A program made the translations under genes and the position numbers. The notes under the pieces were generated by a model. It was not told the DNA's origin. It made no database searches and saw nothing but the letters and a program-made list of their open reading frames with translations. A stretch of 18,548 nucleotides of DNA, from contig JASHTO010000158.1 of assembly GCA_030040515.1 (NCBI GenBank), forward strand, positions 1-18,548. The letters are read 5' to 3'. Source of the DNA: Terriglobia bacterium. GTDB lineage: Bacteria; Acidobacteriota; Terriglobia; UBA7540. This document shows positions 13,308 through 18,548 of this stretch, piece by piece (position 1 is the stretch's first letter; each line of letters opens with the position of its first letter).

Positions 13308-15440
13308 ATGTTCGACGATCGAACCCATATCAAAAGGGCGTGGATTCAGGCGGTGGCATTGGCCCTGATGGCCACGGCGCCCTGGGAGGGCAGTCTGCGC
13401 GCACAATCCAATCAAGACCCGCGGCCACCTGTGACCCGGACGGACAATGTGAAGGACGACTACCACGGTGTCGAGGTGGCGGACCCCTACCGCTGGCTGG
13501 AAGATCAGCAAAGTCCCGAGACCCGCGCCTGGATCGATGAGCAAAACAAGTATACCAACTCATTTCTCGACGCGTGGCCGGAGAAAGATCAACTTCGCCA
13601 GCGCGTAACAGGATTGCTTCAAATCGCCAGCATCGATGTGCCGCGCGAGCGCAACGGGCGATTGTTCTTCCTGAAGCGCTCGGTGGATCAGGACCAGGCC
13701 GTCCTGTGTGTGCGAAAAACGGCAGGCGGGGAGGACGAAGTTCTTATCGATCCCAACCCACTCAGTGCGGACCACACCGTTTCCGTCATGCTCGAGGACG
13801 TTTCTGAAGACGGCACGCTGATTGCCTATGGCCTGCGCCACGGCGGCGAAGATGAAGTCGCCATCCACCTGATGGGCGTTGACAAGCGTACGGACCTGCC
13901 CGATGTGCTTCCCAAGTCGCGCTATTCCAGCATCTCGATTCAGCAAGACAAGAGCGGATTGTATTACGCCCGCGAGGGCCTCGCTCCGCGGGTCTACCAT
14001 CATGCGTTGGGCACGGACCCCTCAAGCGATCCCCTGATTTTTGGCGAAAATTTGGGGCCGGAACAGTCCATTGATACGGATGTTTCTGAGGATGGACGCT
14101 ACCTGGTGATCCACACCCTTCACGGGTCAGCTTCAGACGTGACAGAAATCTACGTGCGGGACCTCAAATCGAATGGGCCGCTCCAACCCATTGTCGCGGG
14201 CATTCATGCGCGCTTCTTCGGCCAGGTGGGCGACGACACGCTTTTCGTCCTTACAAACTGGAATGCGCCGCGGGAACGGGTTCTTGCGATCGATCTTAAG
14301 AATCCCACCCGCGAAAACTGGAAAGAGATTATTCCTGAGGGTCCCTCGGTAATCAATTCCATCGCGCTGGCGGGAGGGAAGCTCGTCGCCATTTACACGG
14401 AGAACGCCAGCTCGCGCGTCAAAGTGTTCGACGCGGCGGGCAAACACCTGCGCGACGTCCCGCTTCCGGCCATCGGAACCGTGAACCGCTTCAGCGGTGA
14501 ATGGGGAAATCCCCGGGCGTTCTTTGCCTTCACTTCCTTCCACATTCCTTTATTGATCCAGGAATACAAACTCGCGGGCGGCACTCAAAGCCTCTGGGCG
14601 CAAGTGAAGGTACCGATTCAGAGCGAAAAGTTTGAGATGAAGCAAGTATGGTTCACGTCGAAGGACGGAACCCGCGTGCCCATGTTCGTGCTGGGCCAAA
14701 AAGGGATGAAGCTCGACGGCGCGCGGCCTACGCTGATGACCGGATACGGAGGCTTTACGCTTACCGAGTCGCCGCACTTCTCTCCCATGGCCGCGTTTTG
14801 GGTCGAGAACGGCGGGGTGTTTGTGGACGTTACCCTGCGCGGGGGCGGGGAATTCGGCGAGGACTGGCACCACGCCGGGATGCTCGACAAAAAACAGAAC
14901 GTCTTTGACGATTTCATCTCCGCCGCCGAATGGCTGATTCAGAATCATTATACGAATCCTTCCCGCCTGGCGATCATGGGACGAAGTAACGGTGGTTTGC
15001 TCGTGGGGGCGGCGCTCACCCAGCGCCCCGACCTTTTCCAAGCGGTGCTTTGCGGTTATCCCCTTCTCGACATGCTGCGCTACGAGAAATTTCTGGTGGC
15101 GCGCTACTGGGTTCCCGAGTACGGCACTGCGGAAAATCCAGAACAGTTCAAGTATCTTGCCGCCTACTCGCCTTATCAAAATGTGAAGCCGGGAGCGAAG
15201 TATCCTGCCGTGCTGCTGGTCAGCGGCGACGGTGATACGCGCGTTGCTCCGCTGCACGCGCGCAAGATGGCGGCGCTGCTCCAGGCGTCCACGGGATCGG
15301 ACCGGCCGATTCTGCTTCACTATGACACTCAGGCAGGACATTCGGCGGGCCTGCCCGTTTCCAAGCAGATCGATCAGATGACCGATGAGGCGGGATTTCT
15401 ATTCTGGCAGCTTCAGATGAAGGTGGTCCCTGAGAAGTAG
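13308..15440 (+). CDS. Exported prolyl oligopeptidase, peptidase family S9A
   Basis: This is a 710-residue serine peptidase that would cut short peptides after proline. The ATG at 13308 follows GGGAGG. An N-terminal hydrophobic segment (about 11-33, ending LRAQS) suggests export to the periplasm. The family N-terminus is clear (DDYHGVEVADPYRWLED, 50-66). A beta-propeller (about 75-440) is followed by the alpha/beta-hydrolase domain. The catalytic triad is visible: Ser560 in MGRSNGGL, Asp643 in SGDGDTRVAPLH, two residues before the substrate-binding Arg645, and His678 in QAGHSAG. The oxyanion-side GYGGF (479-483) and DVTLRGGGEFGEDWH (507-521) are conserved. The nucleophile elbow reads GRSNGG rather than the commoner GGSNGG. 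Length equals that of the animal enzyme. Adjacent genes do not show a peptide-uptake system. Confidence 0.95.
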   Translation: MFDDRTHIKRAWIQAVALALMATAPWEGSLRAQSNQDPRPPVTRTDNVKDDYHGVEVADPYRWLEDQQSPETRAWIDEQNKYTNSFLDAWPEKDQLRQRVTGLLQIASIDVPRERNGRLFFLKRSVDQDQAVLCVRKTAGGEDEVLIDPNPLSADHTVSVMLEDVSEDGTLIAYGLRHGGEDEVAIHLMGVDKRTDLPDVLPKSRYSSISIQQDKSGLYYAREGLAPRVYHHALGTDPSSDPLIFGENLGPEQSIDTDVSEDGRYLVIHTLHGSASDVTEIYVRDLKSNGPLQPIVAGIHARFFGQVGDDTLFVLTNWNAPRERVLAIDLKNPTRENWKEIIPEGPSVINSIALAGGKLVAIYTENASSRVKVFDAAGKHLRDVPLPAIGTVNRFSGEWGNPRAFFAFTSFHIPLLIQEYKLAGGTQSLWAQVKVPIQSEKFEMKQVWFTSKDGTRVPMFVLGQKGMKLDGARPTLMTGYGGFTLTESPHFSPMAAFWVENGGVFVDVTLRGGGEFGEDWHHAGMLDKKQNVFDDFISAAEWLIQNHYTNPSRLAIMGRSNGGLLVGAALTQRPDLFQAVLCGYPLLDMLRYEKFLVARYWVPEYGTAENPEQFKYLAAYSPYQNVKPGAKYPAVLLVSGDGDTRVAPLHARKMAALLQASTGSDRPILLHYDTQAGHSAGLPVSKQIDQMTDEAGFLFWQLQMKVVPEK

Positions 15441-15545
15441 AGCGGGTAGCCACGGCATGCCTTTTATGCCGTGGGTTCTTCAGCCGTGGGTTCTTCGAAA
15501 GAAACCCGAGCCCACGGCACAAAAATCGTGCCGTGGCTACCCGCT
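15441..15545. repeat. 105-bp multi-hairpin element with 17-bp perfect terminal inverted repeats
   Basis: AGCGGGTAGCCACGGCA (15441-15457) is exactly reverse-complementary to 15529-15545. Inside are further hairpins: CACGGCAT/ATGCCGTG (15451-15458 with 15466-15473), GCCGTGGG/CCCACGGC (about 15483-15490 with 15511-15518) and CACGGCAC/GTGCCGTG (15513-15520 with 15528-15535). It starts directly after the peptidase stop and fills most of the gap to the convergent phosphoesterase gene. It resembles a dispersed REP/MITE-like element and may also terminate transcription from both sides. Confidence 0.7.
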
Positions 15546-15567
15546 GAAGGTTCAGCAGGTCAGACCT

Positions 15568-16848
15568 TTACGCCCGCTTCAACTCATAAATCGTAATTTC
15601 CGGCGGGCAATCGATGCGGACGGGGGAAAAAATGGTTCCAATGCCGCGATTGACGTAGAGCTGCGAATCTCCCTTCTGGAACCAGCCGCGCACATAAGCA
15701 GTAATCAAGCGGGCGGGAGAGATATCCGGGGAAATATATTCCATGGTCACCTGGCCGCCATGTGTGTGCCCGGCCAGGCTCAGGTCGATGCCCAGCTCGG
15801 CAGCGCGGTCAAAGGTGTTGGGGTTGTGGCTCATCAGGATGTTAACGGTATCCGGCAAGATAAGTTTCTCAACCCCCTCCAGATACTCGGAGACGAATCC
15901 ATCCCCGTGACTTCCGAAGCGTACTCGGGATTGGTAATCGACTCCAATTAAGTTCAAACGCTCGCCCGCGGAAGCCAGGGTGACATTTTCCTGGCGAAGG
16001 ATCCTGGTTCCCTGGGCGGCGAAGAGGCGGGTGATGGAGTCCTCCACGCCCGCCCAGATTTCGTGATTGCCGATGGAGCCGAATATTCCGTAGGGCGCCT
16101 TGAGCCCGGACAGGGCCTCCACCACCTCACGCTCCGGCGAGCCTTCCCAGGTGACAAAGTCGCCGGTAAGTGCCACCGAATCCGGCTTCAACTGATTCAC
16201 CATGGCCGCGTATTTGCGGACGGATTGGGCAGTCGTGAAGGGGCCGATATGAATGTCGGAGAGCTGTGCGATTCGAAAGCCGTCAAAAGCCTTGGGAAGC
16301 CGCTTAAGGAATATGTGTCGGTGAGTGGTCTTGACGTCGGTGCGTTCAACCAGCAGCCCGTAGGCGCATGCCGCGAAAGGCGTGGCGCAGGCTGCGACGG
16401 CCGTTTGGACGATAAACTGCCGGCGCGCGGGGGAGGGCATTCGCGCCACTTCGATCTGGGCGGGAGGCAGCAGCTTGCGGTAGAGGCGAACACTCCACCG
16501 TCCCAGCAGGTCAATCAGATATAAAGGTACAAACAGGGCGAAACCCAGCAGAGAGGAAAGCATCCACCAGCGGAAGGGGGCTTCAATCAGGGCAGCTTTG
16601 AGGGTCAGATAGGCGGCCTCATGGGCCGGCTTCGGCCAGAGCAGGTCGAGCACCAGCAAGCAAAGGTAGACGCCGAGCCCCCATCGGTTCCACCGTTGCC
16701 GCGCGGACGGACTGGCAAAAAACTTTCTGCCCAACTTGCGCAACTGCCAGAGCCAGAAGATCTGGCTAGGAACGAATAAAAGTATGGCCAACGTCAAAAG
16801 CAGGTGTCGGATCACAATTCCACCAAGGCCGAAAAAGAGGTGCCCCAA
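15568..16848 (-). CDS. Membrane-anchored calcineurin-like metallophosphoesterase (YkuE-like)
   Basis: This protein has up to 426 residues. The N-terminal 165 residues carry several hydrophobic helices (about 11-34, 57-71, 93-115 and 146-165). The phosphoesterase domain follows with all metal-binding motifs: LSDIHIG (Asp198, His200), LTGDFV (Asp230), GNHE (Asn261, His262), SHNP (His341) and GHTHGGQ (His361, His363). Together these bind two metal ions and hydrolyse phosphoester or pyrophosphate bonds, often in lipid or cell-envelope metabolism in this subgroup. The start is uncertain: the frame can begin at a TTG at 16848, which has no ribosome site, or at a GTG at 16815 (415 residues) preceded by GGTGGA. 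The ARRQFI stretch before the last helix (142-147) recalls a Tat motif. The substrate is unknown. Confidence 0.9.
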   Translation of the reverse strand: MGHLFFGLGGIVIRHLLLTLAILLFVPSQIFWLWQLRKLGRKFFASPSARQRWNRWGLGVYLCLLVLDLLWPKPAHEAAYLTLKAALIEAPFRWWMLSSLLGFALFVPLYLIDLLGRWSVRLYRKLLPPAQIEVARMPSPARRQFIVQTAVAACATPFAACAYGLLVERTDVKTTHRHIFLKRLPKAFDGFRIAQLSDIHIGPFTTAQSVRKYAAMVNQLKPDSVALTGDFVTWEGSPEREVVEALSGLKAPYGIFGSIGNHEIWAGVEDSITRLFAAQGTRILRQENVTLASAGERLNLIGVDYQSRVRFGSHGDGFVSEYLEGVEKLILPDTVNILMSHNPNTFDRAAELGIDLSLAGHTHGGQVTMEYISPDISPARLITAYVRGWFQKGDSQLYVNRGIGTIFSPVRIDCPPEITIYELKRA

Positions 16849-16901
16849 TCCATTATATGATGCGAGGCGTAGTTTGTCTGCTGCTCTGGTCCGGATATTG
16901 T

Positions 16902-17049
16902 CTCAGTTCGAATTTTGGAGCTAGCTTTGGACAACATAGCTTGCCGCAATTGGTGGTAGCGGCGCTCTATGAGCGTCGAATTGTAGGGGCGAGGCGGCGC
17001 CTCGCCCCTACGGCGGTCGATAGGCCGCCGCTACAGAATTCAAACTGAG
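16902..17049. repeat. 148-bp nested inverted-repeat element upstream of carD
   Basis: Outer arms CTCAGTTCGAATTTTG (16902-16917) and CAGAATTCAAACTGAG (17034-17049) are reverse complements with 14 of 16 matches. Middle arms GTAGCGGCG (16956-16964) and CGCCGCTAC (17026-17034) match perfectly. A core hairpin of 13 bp per arm (GTAGGGGCGAGGC, 16983-16995, with 16999-17011) has a 3-base loop, and GGCGG/CCGCC adds a smaller one. This nesting looks like a MITE or REP-type unit inserted between the phosphoesterase and carD. It ends about 20 bp before the carD -35 element. Confidence 0.65.
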
Positions 17050-17068
17050 GCACTATACTTCGTTTTAA

Positions 17069-17097
17069 TTGACTCCCGCCTTTTTTAGAGATACTAT
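17069..17097 (+). promoter_or_regulatory. Near-consensus sigma70-type promoter of carD
   Basis: TTGACT (17069-17074) and TACTAT (17092-17097) are separated by exactly 17 bases, placing the start of transcription near 17104, about 36 bases before the carD ATG. Each hexamer has five of six, or nearly so, matches to the vegetative consensus. Confidence 0.75.
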
Positions 17098-17139
17098 CAT
17101 CTGCTCTGTGACTGCCATTCACAACCTTCGAGGAGTCCC

Positions 17140-17658
17140 ATGCAATTTGTCCAATTTCAGATAGGCGACAAAGTTGTCTATCCCAACCAAGGTGTCGGTA
17201 TTGTGGAACAGATCTCCACGCGAAACCTTACCGGCCAGCCCGAAATGTTTTATTTGTTGAAGCTGGGTTCCACGGGCATGCGGGTGATGGTGCCCCTGAA
17301 CAGCGTGGCCAATGTGGGTCTGCGCAGGGTCACAAAAAACAGTGAAATCGGCAATATTCTCGAGTATTTGCAGAAGGGCCGGTGCAAATCGGCGGGCGAC
17401 TGGAAGGGCCGGTTCAAGGAAAACTCCGAAAAGATGCGGAGCGGCTCGCTCATGCAGGTGGCCGAGGTCCTGAAGACGCTGATGATTCTCAATCAAGCCA
17501 AGCCCCTCTCCTTCCGTGAAAAGAAAATGCTGGACCGCTCCTGGCAGCTCCTGGTGGATGAGATTGCCGTGGCCCGCGGACAGGCGAAGGAAGCCGTGGA
17601 AGCAGGATTGGTCAAATCTCTCTCCAAAGTGAATCTGAAGGCGCCCCTGCCAATTTAA
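17140..17658 (+). CDS. carD: CarD/CdnL-family RNA polymerase-binding transcription regulator
   Basis: This is a 172-residue protein starting at an ATG preceded by GAGGAG. The N-terminal domain (about 1-65; FQIGDKVVYPNQGVGIVEQI and the MVPLNSVANVGLR strand) is the Tudor-like RNA-polymerase interaction domain shared with Mfd/TRCF. The C-terminal part (about 66-165) is helical, with SAGDWKGRFKENSEKMRSGSL and the conserved LSFREKKMLDRSWQLLVDEIA. In bacteria CarD/CdnL binds the polymerase beta subunit and stabilises open complexes at vegetative promoters, including rRNA promoters. Length is normal and no truncation is visible. It has its own strong promoter and appears monocistronic, with a hairpin after its stop and nrdJ 465 bases further on under separate control signals. 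Confidence 0.93.
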   Translation: MQFVQFQIGDKVVYPNQGVGIVEQISTRNLTGQPEMFYLLKLGSTGMRVMVPLNSVANVGLRRVTKNSEIGNILEYLQKGRCKSAGDWKGRFKENSEKMRSGSLMQVAEVLKTLMILNQAKPLSFREKKMLDRSWQLLVDEIAVARGQAKEAVEAGLVKSLSKVNLKAPLPI

Positions 17659-17674
17659 AAGGCAAGGCACGGGG

Positions 17675-17705
17675 AATTGGAGGAGGCGATAAGAATCCTC
17701 TAATT
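17675..17705 (+). terminator. Hairpin downstream of carD, weak terminator candidate
   Basis: AATTGGAGGA (17675-17684) can pair with TCCTCTAATT (17696-17705), ten pairs with one G-T wobble and an 11-base loop. It follows the carD stop by 16 bases but has no T-run, so termination is uncertain. Confidence 0.4.
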
Positions 17706-17887
17706 CGAGTTCGCCACCATTTGTTTGCTCGTTCCCGATGTGCGTTGTGGGATGAATGTCAGAAAGTCGGATTGAGTTGAAAGCGCCGAATTCCGAGCCT
17801 TTTTATCATCTGCCAAATCCCCCCCCAGATTTCCAAGCCCAGAGCCCAAAGACCCACCGGGAAACCCCCATGAACTCCCGAAGTTTT

Positions 17888-17934
17888 CCACAAGTTTTTG
17901 TGGATGTCCACCAACAAACCACTATATGTTGTGT
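17888..17934 (+). promoter_or_regulatory. Pair of NrdR-box-like operators upstream of nrdJ
   Basis: Box 2, CCACTATATGTTGTGT (17919-17934), matches 14 of 16 positions of the NrdR consensus acaCwAtATaTwGtgt. Box 1, CCACAAGTTTTTGTGG (17888-17903), is a weaker match (about 11 of 16) but a good palindrome. Their starts are 31 bases apart, three helical turns, which is the normal spacing for NrdR box pairs. NrdR represses ribonucleotide reductase genes in response to ATP/dATP. The nrdR gene itself is not in the window. Confidence 0.75.
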
Positions 17935-17941
17935 TTTTCTC

Positions 17942-17971
17942 TTGACAAGGACCTAACAGGGAAGTTACATT
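17942..17971 (+). promoter_or_regulatory. Putative nrdJ promoter
   Basis: A perfect TTGACA (17942-17947) lies eight bases after the second NrdR-like box. A weak -10, TACATT (17966-17971), is 18 bases downstream with four of six consensus matches. Transcription would begin near 17978, giving a leader of roughly 145 bases. Confidence 0.5.
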
Positions 17972-18123
17972 CGGCCCCGGCAGTGCGGAGCCGGATTCCG
18001 CCCGGAGGGGGCAATTCGGCGGCAGGGCATGCGAACCAAAAAGCGACTCTGCTGTGACCAGGCCGCATCAGCGACAATCTAATTAATAAAGAGGGCGTGG
18101 GGCCACGTCTCTGGAGGTTTTCT

Positions 18124-18548
18124 ATGGCTGAGAGGGAAGTTGTGTCGACTGAAATGCAGGCCTGGACCCCTGATGCGGAAACCACCGTCAAGCGCGGCAT
18201 CAGTGTGAAGCGGGTTTTCACCAAGCCCGGGGTGCCTCCCCTGGAAGATCTCGAGTGGGAATTGCGCACAGCCTCCATCCAGAATGAAAAGGGCAAGGTG
18301 ATTTTCGAGCAGCGCAACGTGGAAGTGCCCAAGGATTGGACGCAGACGGCCACCAACATTGTGGCGTCGAAATACTTCCACGGAAAGCTGGGGACGCCGG
18401 AGCGCGAGACAAGCGTGCGGCAACTGATCAGCCGCGTCGCCGACACCGTCGCGCAGTGGGGCGTGGAAGGCGGATACTTCCGCAGCGAGGAAGACGCTCA
18501 AAATTTTCACGATGAATTGACGCACATCCTGGTCCGGCAGAAGGCGGC
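18124..18548 (+). CDS. nrdJ: Adenosylcobalamin-dependent (class II) ribonucleotide reductase, N-terminal part
   Basis: The first 141 codons and two bases of a gene cut by the window end are present. The ATG at 18124 follows GGAGG (18113-18117). The visible part is the N-terminal region typical of long B12-dependent reductases: after about 25 residues it reads VKRVFTKPGVPPLEDLEWELR, then IFEQRNVEVPKDWTQTATNIVASKYFHGKLGTPERETSVRQLISRV, a segment strongly conserved in this family. The enzyme reduces ribonucleotides to deoxyribonucleotides using a cobalamin-generated thiyl radical, works with or without oxygen, and supplies DNA precursors. Active-site cysteines and any C-terminal zinc motif lie beyond the window. 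The upstream NrdR-like boxes agree with this identity. Confidence 0.93.
   Translation, partial: MAEREVVSTEMQAWTPDAETTVKRGISVKRVFTKPGVPPLEDLEWELRTASIQNEKGKVIFEQRNVEVPKDWTQTATNIVASKYFHGKLGTPERETSVRQLISRVADTVAQWGVEGGYFRSEEDAQNFHDELTHILVRQKA

Larger units (their letters stand above)
17659..18123 (+). other. 465-bp intergenic regulatory region between carD and nrdJ
   Basis: No protein-coding gene is supported here. From left to right it holds the post-carD hairpin, about 180 bp of plain sequence including a run of eight C (about 17820-17827), a pair of NrdR-box-like palindromes, a TTGACA promoter element, a GC-rich leader of about 145 bases that could fold in more than one way, and the nrdJ ribosome site (GGAGG). 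Confidence 0.7.

Noticed and set aside
4746..17049. CRISPR array or tandem-repeat locus
   Set aside because: The palindromic units differ from each other, are not regularly spaced and have no spacers or cas genes nearby.
17942..18123. Cobalamin riboswitch in the leader of the B12-dependent reductase
   Set aside because: An AGGGAA stretch and GC-rich stems are present, but the conserved B12-box (GCCACTG and AGCCAGGAGACC-like segments) is absent.

Overview
The window looks like a chromosomal segment of a GC-rich Gram-negative soil-type bacterium, most likely Acidobacteriota. This is inferred from gene content, not proven. Clues are a secreted ASPIC/UnbV-VCBS (CRTAC1-type) protein with a Tat-like leader, a CarD/CdnL regulator, the start of a B12-dependent ribonucleotide reductase whose N-terminus reads like acidobacterial homologues, a NodT-type outer-membrane lipoprotein, and intergenic spaces filled with GC-rich palindromic repeats. 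No tRNA, rRNA, CRISPR array, transposase or phage gene was seen.

Layout, left to right. (1) 3-4008, + strand: the end of a metal-efflux operon, with a CzcA/CusA-type RND pump (5' cut by the window), a small secreted Pro/Arg/Asn-rich protein joined by an ATGA overlap, and a NodT-family outer-membrane factor broken by a one-base frameshift near 3627. (2) 4075-4722: a KDPG/KHG-type aldolase. An intrinsic-terminator-like hairpin lies downstream, inside a larger inverted repeat. (3) 4894-6681: a secreted seven-repeat VCBS/FG-GAP protein with a C-terminal ASPIC domain. (4) 6682-6911: a repeat-rich convergent spacer. (5) 6912-9634, - strand: a small integral membrane protein coupled by a TTGA overlap to a secreted protein with a GH98-like catalytic region. 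(6) 9804-10526, +: a 240-aa protein I do not recognise. (7) 10543-12188, -: a Tat-exported DUF362 protein followed by a RelE/ParE-type toxin-antitoxin pair, with an 18-bp operator-like palindrome overlapping the DUF362 stop codon. (8) 12236-15440, +: a doubtful open frame, a small secreted beta-rich protein and an exported prolyl oligopeptidase. (9) 15568-16848, -: a membrane-anchored metallophosphoesterase. (10) 17140-17658, +: carD with a near-consensus promoter. (11) 17659-18548: a 465-bp regulatory region and the first 141 codons of nrdJ.

How the parts relate. The pump and outer-membrane factor would form a tripartite exporter with a periplasmic adaptor encoded outside the window. The aldolase, GH98-like enzyme, ASPIC protein and peptidase fit a saprophyte that degrades polymers outside the cytoplasm. 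The clearest regulatory signal is a pair of NrdR-box-like palindromes 31 bp apart just upstream of a TTGACA element before nrdJ. I found no single coherent new multi-gene system. The best candidates for new biology are the small protein inside the efflux operon, the coupled membrane protein/GH98-like pair, and the palindromic repeat families occupying several gene ends.
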